Source: an uncultured Desulfuromonadales bacterium (GTDB lineage Bacteria; Desulfobacterota; Desulfuromonadia; Desulfuromonadales; Geopsychrobacteraceae). Taken from it: a stretch of DNA of 35,244 nt. Under the pieces are notes generated by a model. The model saw nothing but the letters and a program-made list of their open reading frames with translations. It had not been told where the DNA came from and searched no databases. The translations under genes were made by a program, and so were the position numbers. This document shows positions 1 to 6,934 of this stretch, piece after piece (position 1 is the stretch's first letter; every line of letters starts with the position of its first letter). The stretch is from the NCBI GenBank assembly GCA_945787295.1, contig CALZHQ010000014.1, forward strand, positions 1 to 35,244. The letters are read 5' to 3'.

Positions 1-298
1 CCTTCTCCATGACCTCTGCCGCCGCTTCCCGCACGGAATCTAATACTCCCAGATCCATACGCACGAAAGTCACGTCAGCATTACTGCCAAACTCCTGTTT
101 CAGGGTCTTGATGGCGGCGTTTGACTTATCGGCGTTGCGGTTCATCATCACCACTTTTGCGCCCTTGGCCAGAAAGGCCCGCGCAGCTTCAAATCCCGCA
201 CCGTTGTTGGCACCGGTGATGAGGTATGTTTTGCCTGCGAGGGAGCCGATTCGCTCCGGTGTCCAGCCCTTTGGTCCAATTTTTTTTTGATTTGTCAT
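1..298 (-). CDS. Short-chain dehydrogenase/reductase, 5' part only (3' end outside window)
   Basis: The minus-strand frame starts at ATG 298-296 and runs open to the window edge, giving about 99 residues. A good ribosome site (AAGGAG, 8 nt before the ATG) supports this start. Residues 25-45 carry the Rossmann-fold cofactor motif of SDR enzymes, LITGANNGAG (TGxxxGxG), followed by a VVMMNRN strand-2 end, whose Asn-Arg favours NADP(H) or NAD(H) without deciding which. These enzymes are soluble NAD(P)-dependent oxidoreductases; the substrate cannot be told because the YxxxK active site lies beyond the window. It is divergent from the AraC-type regulator at 510. SDR and aldehyde reductase genes are often controlled by such a neighbour (compare YqhC next to YqhD), so it is the likeliest target of that regulator. 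Confidence 0.85.
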   Translation of the reverse strand, partial: MTNQKKIGPKGWTPERIGSLAGKTYLITGANNGAGFEAARAFLAKGAKVVMMNRNADKSNAAIKTLKQEFGSNADVTFVRMDLGVLDSVREAAAEVMEK

Positions 299-403
299 TG
301 TTCGAACTCCTTGTTTTACGCGCCGCTGGAAGAGTTTTTTGTTTTCCACTTTCCCCAGCAGCAGATGGTTGTTTATGCGACAGGTGCCTCCTTGGCTGAA
401 ACA

Positions 404-443
404 ACCATAACTCTCAATGGAAAGTATAACTAGGCGTTATGGT
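404..443. promoter_or_regulatory. 8-bp inverted repeat between the SDR and AraC genes, possible operator
   Basis: ACCATAAC (404-411) and GTTATGGT (436-443) form a perfect inverted repeat with a 24-bp spacer, in the divergent region between the SDR gene and its neighbouring regulator. A related half, ATGGTT, also occurs at 365-370. The position suits an operator for the AraC-type protein, but AraC family sites are usually direct repeats, so this is a weak assignment. Confidence 0.3.
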
Positions 444-509
444 CTCGAAAAGATGCCTATTTGTATCGACATAGTTGATTTGCCCGTTTCTCAGTGCTAC
501 GCTGGTTAC

Positions 510-1403
510 ATGAGCAAACAACAAATTAAACAACTCATTGAATACAGGGCCAGCGGAGATGGCATGGTGGAAACCGGGGTGAAGGGGGTGCAACTCTTCC
601 ACTATACCGAGCCGCTGCGCTGCGCTCCTGCGGTGTACGAACCCACCGTGGTGGCCATCGTGAGCGGGGCCAAGGAAGCGATATTGGATGGCAAGTCATA
701 CGTATATGACAGCAGTCAATATATGTGCTGCGCCATGTCGATGCCGGTGGAGGCAGGGATACGCACAGCATCAAAGGACAATCCCCTCCTGGGAGTGTAT
801 ATCTCCCTGGATACGAGAGTGATGACCGAACTGGCCATTGAGATGGAAAGCGCCGCTGGGGCCATCCGCAAGCCCAAGGGCGGTCCGCTCCCGCAGGGGG
901 TTGCTCTTGCTCGCTGGGACGACGCATTTACTGACGCGCTGTTGCGGCTGCTGAAATTGCGGGATAGCCCGGCGGATACGGCGGTACTTGGGGACGGTCG
1001 GCTTCGGGAGCTGTACTACGCTGTGCTGAAGGGGGATGCGGGGGATTCCGCTAGGCGCGCTTTTGGAGTGGGCAATGAAATTGCCCGGGCCATTGAGTAT
1101 TTGTCTTCCCGCCTGGGCGAAGCGGTCACCATCGAAGACATGGCCGCACAGGTGGGGATGAGCCGGGCCGTTTTACACCGCAAATTCAAGCAGGCGACCA
1201 CGATGTCGCCCATCCAGTTTGTGAAGTCTATGCGGCTGAACAGCGCCGCCATGAAGATTGCCGGAGGAATGAATGTGAACGTAGCGGCTATGGAAGTAGG
1301 CTACGTGAGTTCCTCTCAATTCAGCCGAGAGTTTAAACGCATGTACGGGCAGTCTCCCAGACAGTGGAGTCATTCAAAGCAACTTCCTGCGGGAATGACG
1401 TGA
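510..1403 (+). CDS. AraC-family transcriptional regulator (AraC_N type, YqhC-like)
   Basis: The frame can be read from ATG 417, but the conserved family start (MSKQQIKQLIEYR) fits ATG 510, giving 297 residues. The 31 residues in front look unconserved, and neither ATG has a clear ribosome site. The N-terminal part, about residues 10-170, resembles the AraC-type N-terminal domain PF06719, and includes the segment QLFHYTEPLRCAPAVYEPTV. The C-terminal part, about residues 195-290, holds the two helix-turn-helix motifs of AraC proteins (IEDMAAQVGMSRAVLHRKFK, and later VAAMEVGYVSSSQFSREFKR). Proteins of this type are cytoplasmic activators of adjacent oxidoreductase genes. The divergent SDR gene is therefore the expected target. 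The ligand is unknown. The family call is firm; the start is less so. Confidence 0.88.
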   Translation: MSKQQIKQLIEYRASGDGMVETGVKGVQLFHYTEPLRCAPAVYEPTVVAIVSGAKEAILDGKSYVYDSSQYMCCAMSMPVEAGIRTASKDNPLLGVYISLDTRVMTELAIEMESAAGAIRKPKGGPLPQGVALARWDDAFTDALLRLLKLRDSPADTAVLGDGRLRELYYAVLKGDAGDSARRAFGVGNEIARAIEYLSSRLGEAVTIEDMAAQVGMSRAVLHRKFKQATTMSPIQFVKSMRLNSAAMKIAGGMNVNVAAMEVGYVSSSQFSREFKRMYGQSPRQWSHSKQLPAGMT

Positions 1404-1538
1404 TGGACGGCCAAGTTTTTGACCACTTCAACAATCCCCGCTCCAGTGAAACCAAAATGAATTGCTTCTGGCACGTAGACATTATTACCAATCTCGAAAG
1501 TAGCAAGCTTCAAGAGAGCCCCCCCTGAAAGTACAAAA

Positions 1539-1563
1539 GCCGCCTCCCAAATCAGGAGGCGGC
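1539..1563 (-). terminator. Intrinsic terminator after the PHP gene
   Basis: A perfect 9-bp GC-rich stem (GCCGCCTCC / GGAGGCGGC, 7-nt loop) is followed on the minus strand by TTTT. It lies 60 nt past the PHP stop and closes the tex-PHP transcript. Confidence 0.8.
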
Positions 1564-1580
1564 CTTCAACACGATAAGTA

Positions 1581-1610
1581 AAGCCCTTACAGTTCGTGAT
1601 GGGGCTTTTT
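1581..1610 (+). terminator. Possible terminator after the AraC gene
   Basis: AAGCCC (1581-1586) pairs with GGGCTT (1602-1607) around a 15-nt loop and runs into a T tract on the plus strand. The stem is short and the loop large, so strength is doubtful, but it is the only plus-strand candidate after the regulator. Confidence 0.4.
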
Positions 1611-1622
1611 CTGCACAGTGTT

Positions 1623-2492
1623 CTATGCCTGCAATCTTTTCTGTAGAGCAGAATTGACCTCTTCAACACAGCGATAGGGTATTTTCATGCCCCGAAAACC
1701 GCTGCCGATTTCGATGTTCGAGCCTGGATCGCCGTGAAAATCGGAGCCCCCCGTCACGGCCAGACCATGTGCACGGGCCAGCTTGATCAACCAGTCGGTA
1801 TCTTCCATATTAGAGCCGTTATTGTAAGCTTCGATACCATCAAGGCCCAGCCCGACCAGCTCGGCAACCAGCTTTTCCAGCTGACGCCGCTCCCGAGTGA
1901 TATAGGGAGGATGTGCCAGCACAGCAATGCCTCCGCTGCGCTGAATCAAACCGATCGCTTCATCCACCGGGAAATACCTTTTCGGCACATTACAGGGGAC
2001 CAGATAACGATTGAACGCCTCCTCGTTGTCGGCAACGTAACCTGCTGCGCGCAAGGCCTGTGCAATATGCGGCCGCCCGATGGTTCCGCCCGCCAGTTGT
2101 CGGACGGCATCCGGGTCGATCGCGGCCCGCCCTTCTTCAGCCAGCTTTTCATTGACCCGATCAATAATTTGCCGGTTGCGCCCAGCACGAAACTCCTGAA
2201 ACTCGTGCAACTCACGGTTCAAATAAGGGTCCTGGGGATCAAAACCGTAACCGAGCAAATGCATGTCATAATACTCGTACCACTGGGTCGACAGCTCCAC
2301 CCCGGTCAACACTTCGATGCCCTGCTCAACACCTTCCCGCTGCGCCGCGGCGATACCAGCGACATTATCATGATCAGCCAGGGCAATTGCCGCCAAGCCG
2401 GCTTCTTTGGCCATCGTCACCAGTTCTTCCGGAGAGTAATAACCGTCCGAACTGGTGGAATGGATATGCAGATCAACCAGTTTGTTATCCAT
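1623..2492 (-). CDS. PHP-domain metal-dependent phosphoesterase (YciV/RNase AM-like)
   Basis: The product has 289 residues. The PHP metal-binding motifs are all present: DLHIHS (H9, H11), D16, ADHDN (H41, D42), GVELS (E66), H78, PH at H142, LAHPP (H194), E221 and SDFHG (D251, H253). Relatives are trinuclear-metal phosphoesterases, including 3',5'-nucleoside bisphosphate phosphatases and the E. coli YciV 5'-3' exoribonuclease. The length matches that group and excludes the much larger DNA polymerase PHP proteins. It is cytoplasmic with no signal peptide. AGGCGG stands just before the ATG, and the gene begins 7 bp after the tex stop, so it is co-transcribed with tex. Pairing with an RNA-binding transcription factor is consistent with a role in RNA or nucleotide turnover, which is inference. 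Confidence 0.88.
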   Translation of the reverse strand: MDNKLVDLHIHSTSSDGYYSPEELVTMAKEAGLAAIALADHDNVAGIAAAQREGVEQGIEVLTGVELSTQWYEYYDMHLLGYGFDPQDPYLNRELHEFQEFRAGRNRQIIDRVNEKLAEEGRAAIDPDAVRQLAGGTIGRPHIAQALRAAGYVADNEEAFNRYLVPCNVPKRYFPVDEAIGLIQRSGGIAVLAHPPYITRERRQLEKLVAELVGLGLDGIEAYNNGSNMEDTDWLIKLARAHGLAVTGGSDFHGDPGSNIEIGSGFRGMKIPYRCVEEVNSALQKRLQA

Positions 2493-2499
2493 CCGCCTA

Positions 2500-4779
2500 T
2501 TATTTCCTTTTCTTCACTCTGAAACCAGACTTTTCCAAGGCACTCGCCAGATCGGTCGTGACTTGCGGGCTTTCGACTTTGCGCGGCCGTTGTTTTTCTC
2601 GCCGTTGCGGCGGAGCTGAAGCTGGCTCCGAGTCGGATTTCATACTCAAAGAGATCCGTTTGCGCTGTTGATCGACACTGAGAACTTTGACCTGGACCTG
2701 CTGCCCGACCTTGACGATCCGGTTCGGATCTTTGACAAAACTGTCTGCCAGTTGGCTGATATGAACCAGACCATCCTGGTGGACGCCGATATCGACAAAG
2801 GCACCGAACGCCGCAACGTTGGTCACGACCCCGTTCAGCCGCATCCCCTCCTGCAGATCCTTCATCTCCATGACATCTTCGCGAAAGGCTGTCGTTGTAA
2901 AACTTTCGCGCGGATCCCGGCCCGGCTTTTTCAGTTCAGCGAAGATATCCTGCAAAGTTGGCAAGCCGACCTCTTCGCTGACATAGTTTTTAAGCTCAAT
3001 CTTCTGCAGTCGTGTCGATTCGGCGAGCAGTTGCGCGACCGTCACTCCAGCATCAGCGGCCATCTGCTCGACCAATGGGTAACGCTCCGGATGAACGGCG
3101 GTGTTATCGAGTGGCTGTTCAGCATTACGGATACGCAAAAAACCGGCCGCCTGCTCAAAGGCTTTTTTCCCGAATCGCGGCACTTCCAGCAACTGTTCAC
3201 GACGGCTAAATGCGCCCTGTTCGTCACGTTTGCGAACAATCGCCTTGGCCAACGACTCACCGATCCCGGAGACAAAACTGAGCAACGCCCAGCTGGCCGT
3301 ATTCAGATCAACTCCGACGTAGTTAACGCACGACTCAACCACTTCGTCGAGGGCTTTTTTCAGCGCGGTCTGGCTGACATCATGCTGATACTGGCCGACA
3401 CCGATACTCTTCGGGTCAACCTTGACCAGTTCGGCTAACGGATCCTGTAAGCGCCGGGCAATTGAGATCGCCCCGCGGACGGTCAGATCGAGCTCGGGAA
3501 ATTCTTCGCGGGCAATATCGGAGGCGGAATAAACACTGGCTCCCGACTCACTGATCATCACCACCGACAGCTTCAGCCCTGCCTCTTTGATGGTCTGCCG
3601 GCAGAACTGATCCATCTCGCGACCGGCGGTCCCGTTGCCGATGGCAAGCATGTCGATGTTGTGCGTTTGCAGCAGCCGCAGCAATTCCTGTTGGGCCGGC
3701 GCTACCCGACCGCTGCCGGCATGCGGATAGATGGTCACATGTTCCAGAAAACGACCGGTCTCGTCAACGACTGCCAGCTTGGAGCCGGTCCGCAGCCCCG
3801 GGTCAACCCCGAGCACCCGCCTGCTTCCAACCGGCGCAGCCAGCAGCAGGTTGCGCAGATTCTCAGCGAACACCCGGATCGCTTCATCATCGGCAGCTTT
3901 TTTCGCCTGCAGCCGCAGTTCAACTTCGATGGAAGGGGCGAGCAGGCGCTGATAAGCATCCGCGACCACCTGCTGAAGCCAATCGCGGCAACCGCTCGCT
4001 ACCGGGATCAACTCCTTGGCCAAGTGGCGCAGGATATCCTCTTCCGGAGCAGCGACCGACAGCCGGAGAACTTCTTCTTTTTCACCACGACGCATCGCCA
4101 GCATCCGGTGTGACGGCACCTGCCGGAGCGGTTCACTGAAATCATAATACATTTCGTATTTACTGACCGTGCCCTCTTTACCGCGGGCGGGTTGGGAACA
4201 AAACTCTCCCTGCTTCCAGGTCAACTCCCGTACCAGAGCCCTGGCATCGGCCTGATCGGCAAACTGCTCGGCCAAAATGTGGCCCGCTCCTGTGAGTGCC
4301 GCAGCGGCATCCGCCACCTCCTTCTCCGCATCGACATAGGCCGCTGCCAGCTGTTCCAGGTCAACTTCACTACCGGTCAGGGCCAGCAGCTGTTCGGCCA
4401 GCGGCGCGAGACCTTTTTCTCGTGCGATGGTCGCCTTGGTTCGGCGCTTCGGCTTATACGGCAGGTAGAGGTCTTCCAGCTCGGTCTTCTGTCGGCAGGC
4501 AAGGATTCTGTCCCTTAACTCTGCCGCCAACTGCCCCTGCTCAGCGATCGACTTCAGAATTGTCTGCCGTCGTTCATTCAACTCCTGGTGATAGGCTAGC
4601 CGCTCCTGCAGCAGACGGATCTGCACCTCATCCAGCTCACCGGTAACCTCTTTGCGGTAACGGGCGATAAACGGCACAGTGGCCGCCTCTTCCAGCAGCG
4701 CAACGGTCGCTGCAACTTGATTCGATTTAAAGCCGGTTTCTTCAACCAGCAGGTTAATAATTTCAGGCGTTCCGGACAT
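2500..4779 (-). CDS. tex: Tex-family RNA-binding transcription accessory protein
   Basis: The product has 759 residues, full length for Tex. The helical N-terminus includes the family hallmark PFIARYRKEVTGELDE. A YqgF/RNase H-like domain follows (about 320-450, with GVDPGLRTGSKLAVVDE). A helix-hairpin-helix region lies at about 490-570 (NTASWALLSFVSGIGESLA). An S1 domain closes the fold at about 645-715 (GVVTNVAAFGAFVDIGVHQDG), before a basic tail rich in Arg and Lys. Tex binds nucleic acid and is linked to transcription and RNA metabolism; the exact reaction is not settled. The ATG has an AAGGAA ribosome site. It heads the minus-strand tex-PHP unit and is divergent from the ABC ATPase genes. 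Confidence 0.96.
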   Translation of the reverse strand: MSGTPEIINLLVEETGFKSNQVAATVALLEEAATVPFIARYRKEVTGELDEVQIRLLQERLAYHQELNERRQTILKSIAEQGQLAAELRDRILACRQKTELEDLYLPYKPKRRTKATIAREKGLAPLAEQLLALTGSEVDLEQLAAAYVDAEKEVADAAAALTGAGHILAEQFADQADARALVRELTWKQGEFCSQPARGKEGTVSKYEMYYDFSEPLRQVPSHRMLAMRRGEKEEVLRLSVAAPEEDILRHLAKELIPVASGCRDWLQQVVADAYQRLLAPSIEVELRLQAKKAADDEAIRVFAENLRNLLLAAPVGSRRVLGVDPGLRTGSKLAVVDETGRFLEHVTIYPHAGSGRVAPAQQELLRLLQTHNIDMLAIGNGTAGREMDQFCRQTIKEAGLKLSVVMISESGASVYSASDIAREEFPELDLTVRGAISIARRLQDPLAELVKVDPKSIGVGQYQHDVSQTALKKALDEVVESCVNYVGVDLNTASWALLSFVSGIGESLAKAIVRKRDEQGAFSRREQLLEVPRFGKKAFEQAAGFLRIRNAEQPLDNTAVHPERYPLVEQMAADAGVTVAQLLAESTRLQKIELKNYVSEEVGLPTLQDIFAELKKPGRDPRESFTTTAFREDVMEMKDLQEGMRLNGVVTNVAAFGAFVDIGVHQDGLVHISQLADSFVKDPNRIVKVGQQVQVKVLSVDQQRKRISLSMKSDSEPASAPPQRREKQRPRKVESPQVTTDLASALEKSGFRVKKRK

Positions 4780-4862
4780 ACAGGTTCCTTATCGACATTC
4801 GGCTTAAATTTCAGGGTGCGCGATGGTAACACGCAGTCCGCCGTTTGCAAAGCGCAGGATAC

Positions 4863-4891
4863 TTGACCAGCGCCGCGCAAACCTGTACACA
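4863..4891 (+). promoter_or_regulatory. Probable sigma-70 promoter of the OppD/OppF-like pair
   Basis: TTGACC (4863-4868), a 17-bp spacer and TACACA (4886-4891) lie about 30 bp before the chosen OppD-like start. The -35 is good and the -10 is mediocre. Confidence 0.4.
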
Positions 4892-4922
4892 TGAAGCAAC
4901 TGAACCAGAATACGAGAAACCG

Positions 4923-5879
4923 ATGCCACCACGTCTTGAAGTCAAAAACCTGCGCAGTTATTTCTTTACCCGGTCCGGCCTGGTCAAAGCGGTCGACGAC
5001 GTCTCTTTCAGCATCGACAAGGGAGAAACCCTGGCTCTGGTCGGCGAATCGGGCTGCGGCAAATCGATGACCGCGCTTTCGCTGCTGCGCCTGCTGCCGG
5101 AACCGGGCCGAGTGGTCGGCGGTGAAATCATCCTCTCCGGCCATGATCTGCTGATGTTGCCGGAAATGGAAATGCGCCGTATCCGCGGCAACGACATCTC
5201 GATGATTTTCCAGGAACCGATGACGTCCCTCAACCCGGTGCTACGCATCGGCGACCAGATTGCTGAAGTGCTGCAACTGCACGAGGGTGACAGCGAGCAG
5301 CAAGCGCTCGACAAGGCCGCAGAACTGCTCAAACTGGTCGGCATTTCCGATACCAAACGTCGGCTGCGCGACTACCCCCATCAACTCTCCGGTGGCCAGC
5401 GACAGCGGATCATGATCGCCATGGCCCTGGCCTGCAATCCGAAACTGCTGATCGCCGACGAGCCGACCACGGCCCTCGACGTCACCATCCAGGCGCAAAT
5501 CATGGATCTGTTGCTGCAACTGAAAGAAAAGCGGCAGATGGCTACCCTGTTGATCAGCCACGATCTGGGCGTCGTCGCTGGCAATGCTGACAAACTGGCG
5601 ATCATGTACGCTGGCCAAATTGTCGAGACCGGCCCGGTTGCCATGCTTTTTGACAACCCACTACACCCCTATACCCAGGGGCTGCTCAACTGCATTCCAC
5701 GCTTCGGCAACAAGGAAGCATTACCGACCATTCCCGGCCAACTACCGAACCTGCGTGAGCATCATGACGGTTGCTTATTTATTGAGCGTTGCGATGCCCC
5801 CTGTTCGCCGTGCGGTCACCAGGCTCCGGAGCTACTGGAGGTTGAACCGGAACACTGGGTTCGCTGCTGGAGATATTAA
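4923..5879 (+). CDS. Peptide-type ABC transporter ATP-binding protein, OppD/DppD-like
   Basis: The frame is open from 4845, but similarity begins at ATG 4923 ([14 protein letters not shown]), giving 318 residues; the 26 residues before it are unlike the family. Visible motifs are Walker A GESGCGKS (41-48), Q-loop near [10 protein letters not shown], signature LSGGQ (155-159), Walker B LLIADEPT (175-182) and the H-loop SHDLG. A C-terminal oligopeptide-type extension follows ([11 protein letters not shown]). Cysteines 284, 290, 294 and 297 match the cluster seen in the tails of DppD/OppD proteins. This subunit would hydrolyse ATP at the inner face of a peptide, nickel or similar importer. It is coupled to the OppF-like gene 2 bp downstream. 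No permease or binding protein gene is adjacent, so the substrate is unknown. Confidence 0.93.
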   Translation: MPPRLEVKNLRSYFFTRSGLVKAVDDVSFSIDKGETLALVGESGCGKSMTALSLLRLLPEPGRVVGGEIILSGHDLLMLPEMEMRRIRGNDISMIFQEPMTSLNPVLRIGDQIAEVLQLHEGDSEQQALDKAAELLKLVGISDTKRRLRDYPHQLSGGQRQRIMIAMALACNPKLLIADEPTTALDVTIQAQIMDLLLQLKEKRQMATLLISHDLGVVAGNADKLAIMYAGQIVETGPVAMLFDNPLHPYTQGLLNCIPRFGNKEALPTIPGQLPNLREHHDGCLFIERCDAPCSPCGHQAPELLEVEPEHWVRCWRY

Positions 5880-5881
5880 CG

Positions 5882-6874
5882 ATGCCGTTGCTCGAAGTTC
5901 GCAATCTACGAAAAAGCTTCCGCACCACCGATTCCTTTGGCAGAAAAAGGGGCCGGCTGGTTGCCGTCGATGATCTCTCAATCAGCCTGGAAGAGGGAGA
6001 AACTCTCGGCCTGGTTGGGGAATCGGGCTGTGGCAAATCGACCACCGGCAAGCTGATCATGCGACTGCAACAGGCCGACCAGGGTCAGGTGATCTTCAAC
6101 GGAACCGACCTGGCACCTCTTTCCGCACGGCAGATGCGCCCCTACCGCCGCCAGTTGCAGATGATTTTCCAGGACCCTTTCTCCTCACTTAACCCACGGA
6201 TGACTGTCGGTGAAATCCTCAGCGAGCCCTTTATTATCCACAAACTGGCCACGGCACGCCAGGTTCCGGAACAGGTCGTGAAGCTGCTGGAAAAAGTTGG
6301 CTTAACTGCTGAGCATATGCAGCGTTATCCGCATGAGTTCTCCGGAGGTCAGCGGCAGCGGGTCGGCATTGCCCGCGCACTCGCAGTTCAGCCGACCCTG
6401 ATCATCGCCGATGAGCCGGTTTCCGCACTCGACCTTTCGGTGCAGGCACAGATCCTCAACCTGCTGCGTGAAATCCAGCAGGAACACAATCTCAGTTACC
6501 TTTTTATCGCCCATGACCTGGCGGTAATCGAGCATGTCAGTGACCGGATCGCCGTCATGTACCTGGGCAAAATAGTTGAGCTGGCTGCCGCCGCAGACCT
6601 CTACCACTCACCACGGCACCCCTACACCGAAGCACTGCTTAACGCGGTCCCGGTTCCCAATCCGGAGCAACCGCGGCCGACTCCACTATCAGGAGAAATC
6701 CCCTCGCCGGTCAATCCGCCGAGTGGCTGCTATTTCCATCCGCGCTGTCCTTACGCCGACCAACTCTGCCGGGAGCTATCACCCCCACTGAACGGCTGTG
6801 GCAAAGACCGCCTGGTTGCATGCCATCACAGCGAACAGGTGGGTCGCTACCTGCTGCAACGAACCTCTGCTTGA
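5882..6874 (+). CDS. Peptide-type ABC transporter ATP-binding protein, OppF/DppF-like
   Basis: The product has 330 residues, the usual OppF size. It carries Walker A GESGCGKS (46-53), the Q-loop segment FQDPFSSLNP, signature FSGGQ (153-157), Walker B LIIADEPV (173-180) and the H-loop AHDLAVIEHVSD. The oligopeptide-type C-terminus follows, with HPYTEALLNAVPVP and a GCYFHPRCPYADQLC cysteine segment. It pairs with the OppD-like subunit as the second ATPase of a heterodimer; the genes are separated by 2 bp. The next gene downstream is the hydrogenase-like regulator, not a permease. The pair must therefore work with membrane subunits encoded elsewhere, or the operon has lost them. Confidence 0.93.
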   Translation: MPLLEVRNLRKSFRTTDSFGRKRGRLVAVDDLSISLEEGETLGLVGESGCGKSTTGKLIMRLQQADQGQVIFNGTDLAPLSARQMRPYRRQLQMIFQDPFSSLNPRMTVGEILSEPFIIHKLATARQVPEQVVKLLEKVGLTAEHMQRYPHEFSGGQRQRVGIARALAVQPTLIIADEPVSALDLSVQAQILNLLREIQQEHNLSYLFIAHDLAVIEHVSDRIAVMYLGKIVELAAAADLYHSPRHPYTEALLNAVPVPNPEQPRPTPLSGEIPSPVNPPSGCYFHPRCPYADQLCRELSPPLNGCGKDRLVACHHSEQVGRYLLQRTSA

Positions 6875-6900
6875 CACCCTTGTGCCACAAATGGCACAAT
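6871..6900 (+). promoter_or_regulatory. Probable sigma-70 promoter of the hydrogenase-like regulator, overlapped by the palindrome
   Basis: A perfect TTGACA (6871-6876), an 18-bp spacer and CACAAT (6895-6900) lie just past the OppF-like stop and about 35 bp before the regulator ATG. The 18-bp palindrome at 6881-6898 fills the spacer and enters the -10. Binding there should block RNA polymerase, which suggests autorepression. Confidence 0.5.
6881..6898. promoter_or_regulatory. Palindromic site A, TGTGCCA-N4-TGGCACA (perfect)
   Basis: TGTGCCA (6881-6887), CAAA, TGGCACA (6892-6898). The match extends by one more base pair on each side (T6880/A6899). The same element recurs downstream of the regulator gene, so it is most likely the DNA site of that regulator. 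Confidence 0.72.
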
Positions 6901-6934
6901 CCGAAATCGCTTCTGCCTACTGAAGGATTTCACC

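Larger units (their letters stand above)
1404..1622. other. Intergenic stretch with a possible coding remnant
   Basis: Between the convergent AraC and PHP genes, a minus-strand frame (1669 to 1370, 99 codons) overlaps both. Its C-terminal half, read from about 1530 to 1370, has protein-like composition (for example FEIGNNVYVPEAIHFGFTGA). Its N-terminal half runs through a terminator hairpin and reads as noise. It may be the tail of a decayed gene, but I do not recognise a family. It has no start codon or ribosome site of its own that I trust. Confidence 0.25.

Noticed and set aside
1911..1930. Another TGTGCCA copy inside the PHP gene
   Set aside because: Only one half-site is present and it lies within coding sequence; it is not a palindrome. 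Single half-sites also occur elsewhere by chance, for example near 15105 in pyc.
4845..4922. Earlier start for the OppD-like protein
   Set aside because: The extra 26 residues do not resemble the family and overlap the probable promoter; ATG 4923 gives the normal N-terminus.
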